64,000 nt of DNA from Acidobacteriota bacterium. Lineage in GTDB: Bacteria > Acidobacteriota > UBA6911. The translations under genes were made by a program, and so were the position numbers. The stretch is from contig JAAYAJ010000065.1 of NCBI GenBank assembly GCA_012719455.1, positions 19,366 to 83,365 of the forward strand, written 5' to 3'. Below are positions 34,969 to 42,367 of the stretch, one piece after another; within the stretch, counting starts at the first letter, position 1, and every line of letters starts with the position of its first letter. The notes under the pieces are model-generated. The model was not told where the DNA came from. It saw nothing but the letters and a program-made list of their open reading frames with translations, and did not search any database.

Positions 34969-36396
34969 CTACGTTCCGGTTTCGCGCGCAAAACCGGGGG
35001 AGACCACCCCGAGGAGGCTTTCGGCCAGGACCTGCTCATCGGCCGGGAGCACGGTGCGCAGATCGACCAGCGCCCGGTCTTCCTCGACCCTGATGATCAC
35101 GGGGGGATCGAGCGCGCGCAGCCGCGATTCGATAACGGCCGGACGGACCGATTCCGACTCCAGGGAGAGCAGGGTCGAAGGGAGCAGGCTTTCGGGACAG
35201 GACCCGCCCCCGACCACCGATTGCCCCTTTACGAGGCGCACAGCCGCTCCTTCGGGGAGGCGGGGCCGCAGCCGGCGTGCAAAGCGGCGGGCGCGCCGCC
35301 CCGTTTCCTCGCGGGACATGGCGATCATGCGCACCACGGGAATCTCCCCGGCCGCCCGCCCGAACCGGTAGCTGCGGAGGGTGGCCTCCAGGGCGCCGTA
35401 GACAAGCTTGTCCACCCGGTAGGTCCGCATCAGGGGGTTTTTGCGGATCGGCGCCACCAGGGCGCGCGCTCCGGCGATGATCCCGGCCTGCGGACCACCC
35501 AGCAGCTTGTCCCCGCTGAAGCAGATGAGATCGACCCCCGCGGCCAAGCTCGCCTGGACCGTCGGTTCATCCGAGATCCCGAAGGGCCGGAGGTCCACCA
35601 GGCAGCCGCTGCCGATATCCTCGACCAGGGGGATGCGGTGGCGCCGGGCCAGATCGACCAGCGCCGCGAGCGCCGGCCTTTCGGTGAACCCGCGGATCCG
35701 GTAGTTGCTGGGGTGAACCCGCAGCAGCAGGGCGGTGCGCTCGTTGACGGCCGCCTCGTAGTCCTCGAGCCGGGTCTTGTTGGTGGTCCCCACCTCGCAC
35801 AGGTGGGCGCCGCTGCGGGCCATGATTTCCGGGACCCGGAAGGATCCGCCGATCTCCACCAGTTCCCCCCGGCTGACGACAACCTCCCGGCCGGAGGCGA
35901 GCGTATTCAGGATGAGGTAGACGGCGGCGGCGTTGTTGTTGACGACCGCGGCGTCCTCGCACCCGAGCACCTCCCTGAGCAGGGGCTGGACCAGCAGGTC
36001 CCTCTGGGACCGCTTCCCCTCGGAAATATCGTATTCCAAGTTGGTGTAACCGGCCGCAAGTGCCGATATATTCTCAAGGGCCGCAGTCGACAGCGGCGCC
36101 CGTCCCAGGTTGGTATGCAGGATGACGCCGGACGCGTTGATCACCCGGCCGAGCCCCGGACGCAGGCACCGCTCCAGCCGCCGGGCGAGCGTCGCCTCCA
36201 GCAGTTCGGGGGTGACCACGGCACCGGTGGCGTCAGCAAGCACCGCCGCACGGGTTTCGGCAAGCAGGCTCTGGATTTCAGCCACGACGAAATCGTGGCC
36301 GGTGGACTCCACCCAAGCGGCGATCACCGGGCGCAGGAGCAACTGGTCGACGGCCGGAATCCGGCGGAGCAGTTCTTGTGGGGGCGTGTTTGTCAT
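34969..36396 (-). CDS. selA: L-seryl-tRNA(Sec) selenium transferase SelA
   Basis: PLP enzyme that converts Ser-tRNA(Sec) to Sec-tRNA(Sec) using selenophosphate; forms a decamer in the cytosol. The 475-residue protein shows the N-terminal RRIPAVDQLL, GRVINASGVILHTNLGRAPL, a Sec-synthase core with VVNNNAAAVYLILNTLA, and the PLP lysine in FSGDKLLGGPQAG. Length is normal. selB, selD and the Sec tRNA are not in the window, and no selenoprotein gene with an in-frame TGA was recognised here. It diverges from the 36469 gene over 72 bp. Confidence 0.96.
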   Translation of the reverse strand: MTNTPPQELLRRIPAVDQLLLRPVIAAWVESTGHDFVVAEIQSLLAETRAAVLADATGAVVTPELLEATLARRLERCLRPGLGRVINASGVILHTNLGRAPLSTAALENISALAAGYTNLEYDISEGKRSQRDLLVQPLLREVLGCEDAAVVNNNAAAVYLILNTLASGREVVVSRGELVEIGGSFRVPEIMARSGAHLCEVGTTNKTRLEDYEAAVNERTALLLRVHPSNYRIRGFTERPALAALVDLARRHRIPLVEDIGSGCLVDLRPFGISDEPTVQASLAAGVDLICFSGDKLLGGPQAGIIAGARALVAPIRKNPLMRTYRVDKLVYGALEATLRSYRFGRAAGEIPVVRMIAMSREETGRRARRFARRLRPRLPEGAAVRLVKGQSVVGGGSCPESLLPSTLLSLESESVRPAVIESRLRALDPPVIIRVEEDRALVDLRTVLPADEQVLAESLLGVVSPGFARETGT

Positions 36397-36468
36397 GGGC
36401 GCATTTCAGCATAGGCGGGGAAGGCTGTCAATCGGCGATTGCGTCCGCGGGAAAGGGGGGTGAGGGGG

Positions 36469-37032
36469 ATGCGTGACGAGGAACTGAACAGCCTGGACGA
36501 GGGGCTGAGGCGACTGAAAATCGAGTACCACATCTTCTTTCACGGGAACCAGGCCAAGGCGCCCGATGAGCTGCGCCTGCGCATCGAGAGGCTGGTCAAG
36601 AAACTGTCGGAAAGCTCGGACCTCTCCTTTTCCCAGCGCTTCCGGTTCAACACCCTCGTGGCCCGCTACTATGTCTACCGCGACCTCTGGCGGCGCACCC
36701 AGCAGGAGCGCGAGATGGGGGCGGCGGGCGCAGCAAGCGCCGGCGCCTCCAGGGGCGCCGCACCCCGGGCGACGGAGCCGGAGCTCCGGGTTCTCATCTC
36801 CGACCCGGAGGCCGAAGCGGACAAGGTGAAGAAACTGTATGACGCGCTGGTGGCGGCAGGAAGGACGGAGCCGGGGAAGACACAAATTTCCTACCCGCAA
36901 TTCGCCAAGCTCGTGGCCACCCGAACCCGGAGCATCCGCAAGCAGCATGGCTGCTCCCGAGTAGCCTTCACCCTTGCGCTCAAAGAAGAGTCTATCCGGT
37001 TCACCGCCACGGCGGAAACCGTCGAAACCTGA
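36469..37032 (+). CDS. MXAN_5187 C-terminal-like domain protein
   Basis: A 187-residue soluble protein with start MRDEELNSLDEGLRRLKIEY, a helical N-terminal half (RFRFNTLVARYYVYRDLWRR), an Ala/Gly/Ser-rich linker near residues 85-105, and a C-terminal helical/beta part. The pattern recalls the MXAN_5187 C-terminal domain family of myxobacteria and Acidobacteriota; this is from memory and moderately sure. AAGGGGGG 8 nt before the ATG serves as Shine-Dalgarno, so the longer ORF start is not used. Function unknown. Confidence 0.7.
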   Translation: MRDEELNSLDEGLRRLKIEYHIFFHGNQAKAPDELRLRIERLVKKLSESSDLSFSQRFRFNTLVARYYVYRDLWRRTQQEREMGAAGAASAGASRGAAPRATEPELRVLISDPEAEADKVKKLYDALVAAGRTEPGKTQISYPQFAKLVATRTRSIRKQHGCSRVAFTLALKEESIRFTATAETVET

Positions 37033-37046
37033 TCCCGTCGGGATTT

Positions 37047-37280
37047 CTAGATGACGGACTGCTCCGGCTGCGGCTCGAGCCTCACCACGTGTTCAGCCTG
37101 CGGCCCGCGGGGACCCATCTTGACATCAAACTCCACCTGCTCCCCTTCACGCAGGGTGCGGTATCCCTCTTCCTGTATGGAGCTGTAGTGCACGAACACG
37201 TCCACCCCGGTAGGCTGGGAGATGAAACCATATCCCTTGGTGTTGTTGAACCACTTCACGGTACCCGTAACCCTGCTCAT
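37047..37280 (-). CDS. Cold shock domain protein (CspA family)
   Basis: A 77-residue RNA-binding OB-fold protein, an RNA chaperone. The RNP1 motif KGYGFI and RNP2 motif VFVHYSSI are intact in [16 protein letters not shown] and [13 protein letters not shown]; the short acidic C-terminal tail is normal. ATG 37280 is chosen, the longer ORF start being outside the domain. It converges with the 36469 gene with only 14 bp between stops. It is read from its own promoter through a leader of about 120 nt, a layout often used for cold-induced stability control. Confidence 0.96.
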   Translation of the reverse strand: MSRVTGTVKWFNNTKGYGFISQPTGVDVFVHYSSIQEEGYRTLREGEQVEFDVKMGPRGPQAEHVVRLEPQPEQSVI

Positions 37281-37407
37281 AGAACATCCCCTAAAAAGCC
37301 CGGAACACTCCGCGCACATCTTGAAACCGGGCGCAACTCCGCCCAAAATGCAATGATGTCCAAGCCCCCGTTAAACCCAACAAACTACTAGAGATTTAAT
37401 TGCACCG

Positions 37408-37437
37408 AGCGTAATCGACCCGATTATTTTTTGTCAA
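37408..37437 (-). promoter_or_regulatory. Promoter of the cold-shock gene
   Basis: On the minus strand a perfect TTGACA (37432-37437) and TACGCT (37408-37413) are 18 bp apart, in an A/T-rich island. Transcription from about 37401 would give a leader of about 120 nt before the ATG. Confidence 0.6.
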
Positions 37438-37494
37438 GCGGAAAATGGCGGCGCGCGGGCGCAATCTTCGGCTGGCGCCGCGGGGGGGATCGCG

Positions 37495-37500
37495 TATACT
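37495..37500 (+). promoter_or_regulatory. Candidate -10 element for purH
   Basis: TATACT lies 35 bp upstream of the purH TTG start. The -35 region (near 37472) fits poorly. It is about 60 bp from the opposite-facing csp promoter. Confidence 0.4.
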
Positions 37501-37535
37501 GTTGTTTTGTTTTCTTCGACACCAGGAGGTGGACC

Positions 37536-39101
37536 TTGATCCGCATACAGCGTGCCTTGATCAGTGTTTCCGACAAGAGCGGCCTGGCCGAACTTTCCGG
37601 GCGCCTTCATGAGATGGGGGTCGAACTGCTCTCGACCGGGGGCACAGCCGCTTTCCTGCGGGAGAGGAAGATCCCCGTCGTCGAGGTATCCGACTATACC
37701 GGGTTCCCCGAAATCATGGACGGCAGGGTCAAGACCCTGCATCCCAAAATTCACGGCGGGCTGCTGGCGCTGAGAAACAAGGAGTCTCACCTTTCCCAGA
37801 TGGAGGCCCAGGGGATCCGGCCGATCGACATGGTCGTCGTCAACCTCTACCCGTTCCGGGAAACCGCGGCGCGGGAAGGGATCACCTATCCCGAGGTCAT
37901 CGAGCAGATCGACATCGGCGGGCCCAGCATGATCCGCTCGGCGGCCAAAAACCACGCGGGGGTAGCCGTCCTCACCGACCCCGCCGACTACGCCTGGGTG
38001 CTCCAGGAACTGGAACTCCATCACGGGGCCCTCGGCGCCGGGACCCGCTTCCGGCTGGCGCAGAAGGCCTTTGCGGCCACCGCCTCCTACGACAGCGCCA
38101 TCGCCGCGTGGTTCTCCGACCGGACCTGGTCGGGAGAGGGGGCCGAGAAGCGGGAAGAAACCCTCCCCTCCACCGAGGTAATGGCGCTCGACAAGATCGG
38201 CGACCTGAGGTACGGAGAAAACCCGCACCAGCGCGCGGCGCTCTACCGACGGTCGGGGGACCCCGCGTTTGGGGTGGCGGGGGCCGGGGTGCTCCACGGG
38301 AAGGAACTCAGTTACAACAACCTGCTCGATTCGGACGCGGCCTGGAACCTGGTCATGGAATTCGACCGCCCCGCGGCCGCCGTCATCAAGCACACCAATC
38401 CCTGCGGCGTGGCCCAGGCCGACACGCTCGCGGAAGCCTACGCGCTGGCGCGGGACAGCGACCCGCTTTCGGCTTTCGGCTCGGTGGTGGCGCTCAACCG
38501 CCCGGTGGACCGGGACACGGCCGACGAGATCCAGAAGACCTTCGTGGAGGTCGTGCTCGCCCCCGATTTCGCCGCGGACGCGCTCGCCGTCCTGAGGCAG
38601 AAGAAAAACCTCCGCCTGCTGCGGGTAAGCGCCCTCGCCCCGGTCGCGCGGCAGCACCGCCAGATCAGCGGCGGCTTTCTCGTGCAGGACAAGGACACCT
38701 ATTTCCTCGGCCCCGACGAGCTCAAGACCGTCACCCGGCGCGCTCCCTCCCGCGAGGAACTCGAGGCGCTGCTCTTCGGCTGGCGCGTCGTCAAGCACGT
38801 CAAGAGCAACGCCATCGTCTTCTCCAGCCCGAACCGGATGCTGGGGATCGGCGCCGGCCAGACCAGCCGGGTGGACGCGGTGAAGTGGGGGGCGATGAAG
38901 GCCACTCTCCCGCTCGAAGGATGCGCCCTGGCCTCCGATGCCTTTTTCCCGTTCCCCGACGGGCTGCTGGCCGCCGCCGAATACGGAGTCAGGGCCGTCA
39001 TCCAGCCGGGCGGTTCGGTGCGCGACGCCGAAGTCATTGAAGCCGCCGACAGCCGGGGGATCGCCATGGTCTTCACCGGCATCCGGCATTTCAAGCACTG
39101 A
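37536..39101 (+). CDS. purH: Bifunctional AICAR formyltransferase / IMP cyclohydrolase PurH
   Basis: Catalyses the last two steps of purine synthesis to IMP. From the TTG at 37536, behind a perfect AGGAGGT, the product has 521 residues, the normal length. N-terminal MGS-like cyclohydrolase domain: ALISVSDKSGLAEL, LSTGGTAAFL, GFPEIMDGRVKTLHPKIHGG. C-terminal transformylase domain: RYGENPHQRAALY, VIKHTNPCGVAQA, the Lys-His catalytic pair in this KHTNPCG stretch, and QTSRVDAVKWGAMKA. The longer ORF start is rejected because of the Shine-Dalgarno and family length. A strong hairpin follows the stop. Confidence 0.97.
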   Translation: MIRIQRALISVSDKSGLAELSGRLHEMGVELLSTGGTAAFLRERKIPVVEVSDYTGFPEIMDGRVKTLHPKIHGGLLALRNKESHLSQMEAQGIRPIDMVVVNLYPFRETAAREGITYPEVIEQIDIGGPSMIRSAAKNHAGVAVLTDPADYAWVLQELELHHGALGAGTRFRLAQKAFAATASYDSAIAAWFSDRTWSGEGAEKREETLPSTEVMALDKIGDLRYGENPHQRAALYRRSGDPAFGVAGAGVLHGKELSYNNLLDSDAAWNLVMEFDRPAAAVIKHTNPCGVAQADTLAEAYALARDSDPLSAFGSVVALNRPVDRDTADEIQKTFVEVVLAPDFAADALAVLRQKKNLRLLRVSALAPVARQHRQISGGFLVQDKDTYFLGPDELKTVTRRAPSREELEALLFGWRVVKHVKSNAIVFSSPNRMLGIGAGQTSRVDAVKWGAMKATLPLEGCALASDAFFPFPDGLLAAAEYGVRAVIQPGGSVRDAEVIEAADSRGIAMVFTGIRHFKH

Positions 39102-39114
39102 ACTTTCACGGCGC

Positions 39115-39145
39115 GGACGGATCCTCCCCCGGGGAGGATCCGTCC
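39115..39145. terminator. Perfect 15-bp hairpin after purH, without U-tract
   Basis: GGACGGATCCTCCCC and its exact complement flank a single C, so the working loop is about five bases. It starts 13 nt after the purH stop. No U-run follows on either strand, so it is probably a transcript-end stabiliser or a U-less terminator rather than a canonical one. Confidence 0.5.
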
Positions 39146-39166
39146 GTGCGCCCTGTTCGGCAAACC

Positions 39167-40282
39167 ATGCATACCTCCCTCCCCTCTCCCCGCAAAGCCG
39201 CGCGGCCGCTCGCGGCCCTGGTCCGCCGCTATGAAAAATATTCGGGTCCCGTCCTTTTCGGCGCCGGGTTCCTCTGGGATTCACTGACCCTGACCCGCAT
39301 CGACAACCTCCTGGACAACGCGCTCCTTCTAACCTACCTGGCCGTTGCAGGGGGACTGATCATCCTCACCCTCAGGAGCCAGGAGGGGGCCCCCCTCCCC
39401 GGACCGGTCCGAAGGGTGCGCCCCTACTTCCCCTGGGTCCTGCAGTTCCTGTTCGGGGGACTGTTTTCAAGCTATGTCATTTTTTACTTCAAGAGCGCGT
39501 CCTTCACCCGGACACAGCTCTTCTTCCTGATTCTCGTCGCCCTCCTGGTCGGCAACGAATTCCTGCACGACCGGCTCGAGGACAGGCGGTTGCTCGCCGT
39601 TCTCTACAGCTTCTGCCTCCTCTCCTTCTTCGCCTTCTTCCTGCCGGTGGTCCTGGCGAAGGTCAACGGGGCCATCTTCGCCCTGGCGGGTGTCGTCAGC
39701 CTGGGGGCCAGCCTCCTGGTTTTCTCCCTGGGGCTGGCGCGCGCCGGCGTCCCCCGGCGCCAGGCGCTGCGGCCCGTGGCCCCCTGGATCGCACTCACAC
39801 TCCTGGCGGTGAACCTCCTCTATGTCGCCAACCTCGTCCCCCCGGTCCCGCTGGCGCTGAAGTCAGCCGGGATCTACCACCACGTGGCGCGCACCGAGCA
39901 CGGGTACGAGGTACAATACGTCCCCGGTCCGTCCTACCGGTTCTGGAAAAAATGGGACGACCCCTTCCTCCTCTCACCCGGGGAAAGCGTCTACTGCTAT
40001 ACCGCCGTTTTCGCCCCCCCGCGCTTCCGGGTCCCCGTGAGCCACGTCTGGAGCCGGAAAAGCGCCGGGCGGGGATGGGTGCAGACCGACCGGATCCGGT
40101 TTCAGGTCAGGGGGGGGCGGGAACAGGGTTTCCGGGGGTACACCCGCAAACAGGGGATCGGGCCGGGACGGTGGCGGGTGGAGGTGGAAACCGAATCGGG
40201 CCAGATCCTCGGCAGGATCGATTTCACCGTAAAGGAGAGTCCCGCTTCCCGGCCCCCGCTGCAGAGCAAGTTGCTCCCCTGA
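39167..40282 (+). CDS. Membrane protein with C-terminal DUF2914 domain
   Basis: A 371-residue protein starting at ATG 39167 (a GTG at 39146, in the hairpin, is also in frame). About seven to eight hydrophobic segments cover residues 25-235 (for example FGAGFLWDSLTLTRID, FLFGGLFSSYVIFYFKS). The C-terminal 110 residues (SVYCYTAVFAPPRFRVPVSH, WVQTDRIRFQVRGGREQGF, GRWRVEVETESGQILGRIDF) form the DUF2914 domain, a beta-rich extracytoplasmic module. Proteins of this layout are common in bacteria but uncharacterised. The next gene starts 60 bp downstream on the same strand. Confidence 0.85.
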   Translation: MHTSLPSPRKAARPLAALVRRYEKYSGPVLFGAGFLWDSLTLTRIDNLLDNALLLTYLAVAGGLIILTLRSQEGAPLPGPVRRVRPYFPWVLQFLFGGLFSSYVIFYFKSASFTRTQLFFLILVALLVGNEFLHDRLEDRRLLAVLYSFCLLSFFAFFLPVVLAKVNGAIFALAGVVSLGASLLVFSLGLARAGVPRRQALRPVAPWIALTLLAVNLLYVANLVPPVPLALKSAGIYHHVARTEHGYEVQYVPGPSYRFWKKWDDPFLLSPGESVYCYTAVFAPPRFRVPVSHVWSRKSAGRGWVQTDRIRFQVRGGREQGFRGYTRKQGIGPGRWRVEVETESGQILGRIDFTVKESPASRPPLQSKLLP

Positions 40283-40341
40283 AGCTCCCGCTCCCCCTGA
40301 TCCCGTTTTTATGGCACAATCTCTTTTTCCGGTTGCCGAGG

Positions 40342-41076
40342 ATGAACTACTACAATTATTTCACCGAAATCGAGGAACATTTCGTGCGACGGCGGGGCCG
40401 GCACCTGCTGATCTCCCCGAACGACTGGAACCTGATCGCCGCCTGGCGCGAGGCCGGCATTCCCCTGCATATCGCGCTGCGCGGCATCGATATCGCCATG
40501 GAGAGCTTCCAGGCGCGCCGGGGGCGCGGCCAGTCCAAGGTCAACAGCCTCTGCTACTGCCACGACGCGGTAATGGAGGCCTACGCCGATTACACGGAAG
40601 CCCATGTAGGGGAGGACGCCGCCGCAGAGGACCCGGCGCCGTCCGGTCTGAAGGGGGGAGAAGATTCCGGGGGGGACGATCCCGGGGCGAGCGAGATCGC
40701 CGCGTTCCTGGCGGCGAGAATCGATGAAATAAACGCGCTCGCGGCGAAACAATACCCGGGAGGCGTCCCCGAAGGGCTGGAGCGGGTGCAGGCCCGGCTC
40801 GAGGAGATCGCCCGCTTCCACCGCGCGGACGAACGGATGGACATGGAAGCGCTCGAGCGCGATCTCCGGATTCTCGACGATCTCCTGATGGACGAACTCG
40901 GCGGCCTCGTCCCGGCCGGGGAAAGGGCCGATTGGGAACGGGACGCCGCCAAGGAACTCAAGGAATACCGGAAGAGGCTGCCGAAGGAGACCTTCGAGCG
41001 GATTCGCGAAAACTTCATGTGCGATCGGATCCGGGAGAAGTTCAGGATCGGGGAGCTCAGCCTGTTCCGGCTCTGA
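40342..41076 (+). CDS. Uncharacterised soluble protein
   Basis: A 244-residue protein starting MNYYNYFTEIEEHFVRRRGR; I do not recognise a named family. The first 85 residues (LISPNDWNLIAAWREAGIPL, ALRGIDIAMESFQ, VNSLCYCHDAVMEAY) form a compact domain with a winged-helix or DnaD-like feel. An acidic Gly/Asp-rich linker follows (about 95-125), then a charged helical region with EIARFHRADERMDMEALERD and a basic end, MCDRIREKFRIGELSLF. The longer ORF start lies in the previous gene. It precedes the RumA-type gene by 50 bp. Possibly a lineage-specific nucleic-acid-associated protein, but that is a guess. Confidence 0.7.
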   Translation: MNYYNYFTEIEEHFVRRRGRHLLISPNDWNLIAAWREAGIPLHIALRGIDIAMESFQARRGRGQSKVNSLCYCHDAVMEAYADYTEAHVGEDAAAEDPAPSGLKGGEDSGGDDPGASEIAAFLAARIDEINALAAKQYPGGVPEGLERVQARLEEIARFHRADERMDMEALERDLRILDDLLMDELGGLVPAGERADWERDAAKELKEYRKRLPKETFERIRENFMCDRIREKFRIGELSLFRL

Positions 41077-41126
41077 TCCTTTTCGATCGGCGGGCCGAAC
41101 GGCCATCGTTCCTGGACAAGAAAGAC

Positions 41127-42296
41127 GTGCCCGACACTCTCACCATCACGATCGAACGGCTGGTCTACGGCGGCGCCGGCCTGGGCCGGCACGGGGGAAA
41201 GGTGGTCTTCGTCCCCTTTTCGGTCCCGGGGGACACGCTGCTGGTGCAGCCGGTCGATGAGAAAAAGAACTTTATCCGCGCCGCCCCCCTGCAGGTCCTG
41301 GAGCCGGGACCGGGGCGGATCGATCCCGCATGCCCCCATTTCGGCGTTTGCGGAGGGTGTCACTGGCAGCAGATCGACTATGCGCGGCAGGTGGAAACCA
41401 AGCGCCTCATCCTCGAGGAAATCCTGCGTCACAAGTTCCCGGAAACCGCACCCCTCCCGGTCACCATGATTCCTTCCCCCCGGCCGTTCGGCTACCGTTC
41501 CCGGGCCCGGATGCAGTTCGCGGGCGCCGGGGCCGGCGCCGTCGTCGGCTTCTTCCGGGGCCGATCGCACGCGATCCTGGATATCGAGCACTGCCCGCTC
41601 TTCCGGCCCTCTCTGAACGAGGCCCTCAAGGCGCTGCGCCTGAGCCGCCAGGGCCCCGACGCCGGGGGGGAGCCCGGGGAGATCGACATCGCCTGCTCCG
41701 AAGAGGAGGGCGCCTGGGCCGCCGGCCCCGGCGGGGTGCTCAGGAGAAAGGTCGGCGGGTTCACCTACCGGCTGACTCCCGACGTCTTCTTTCAAGCCAA
41801 CGATTTCCTGGTGGAGGAATTGGTCGGGCTGGTGGACGCCGTCGCCCGGGATTGCGATCCGGACTCCGCTCTCGATCTCTACGCCGGGGTCGGCCTCTTC
41901 TCGCTCCCCCTGGCGCGCAGGTTCCGGAAGGTGATCGCGGTCGAAAGTTCCTCCTCGGCATGCCGGCTGCAGCGATCCAACGCTTCCGAGGGGGGCCTCG
42001 GGCACCTCCGCACCGTGTGCACCGAAGTCGCCGAATGGATGGAAGGGGCGAAGGCGCACGATTTCAGCCTGGTCGTCCTCGACCCCCCGCGCACCGGATC
42101 CGGCAACCGGGTGATGGAACAGCTCCGCCGGTGGCGCCCCGGCACGATCGTGGTCGTCTCCTGCGACCCCCAGACTCTCTGCCGTGACCTGGCCCGCCTC
42201 GTACCCGATCACTACCGGATCGATTCGGTGGTCGGGCTCGACCTGTTCCCCCAGAGTTACCATTTCGAGACAGTGGTCCGCCTTGCGAGGACATAG
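41127..42296 (+). CDS. RumA/TrmA-type RNA (uracil-5-)-methyltransferase
   Basis: SAM-dependent enzyme that makes m5U in 23S rRNA (RlmD/RlmCD type) or tRNA. The 389-residue form starts at GTG 41127; the start is tentative since the Shine-Dalgarno is weak. It has a TRAM domain (TITIERLVYGGAGLGRHGGK), a 4Fe-4S cysteine set (CPHFGVCGGCHWQQ), the SAM motif LDLYAGVGLFSLPLA, VVLDPPRTG, and the catalytic cysteine loop VVSCDPQTLCRDLARL. The cluster-binding cysteines favour the rRNA-type RumA enzymes over TrmA. The next gene is comEC. Confidence 0.92.
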   Translation: MPDTLTITIERLVYGGAGLGRHGGKVVFVPFSVPGDTLLVQPVDEKKNFIRAAPLQVLEPGPGRIDPACPHFGVCGGCHWQQIDYARQVETKRLILEEILRHKFPETAPLPVTMIPSPRPFGYRSRARMQFAGAGAGAVVGFFRGRSHAILDIEHCPLFRPSLNEALKALRLSRQGPDAGGEPGEIDIACSEEEGAWAAGPGGVLRRKVGGFTYRLTPDVFFQANDFLVEELVGLVDAVARDCDPDSALDLYAGVGLFSLPLARRFRKVIAVESSSSACRLQRSNASEGGLGHLRTVCTEVAEWMEGAKAHDFSLVVLDPPRTGSGNRVMEQLRRWRPGTIVVVSCDPQTLCRDLARLVPDHYRIDSVVGLDLFPQSYHFETVVRLART

Positions 42297-42367
42297 CCAC
42301 GCCGGACACCCAGCCCCAGAGGGCCGCCCCCCTCGCCCCAGTCCTCCGTTCCCACTCGACGCGCCCC

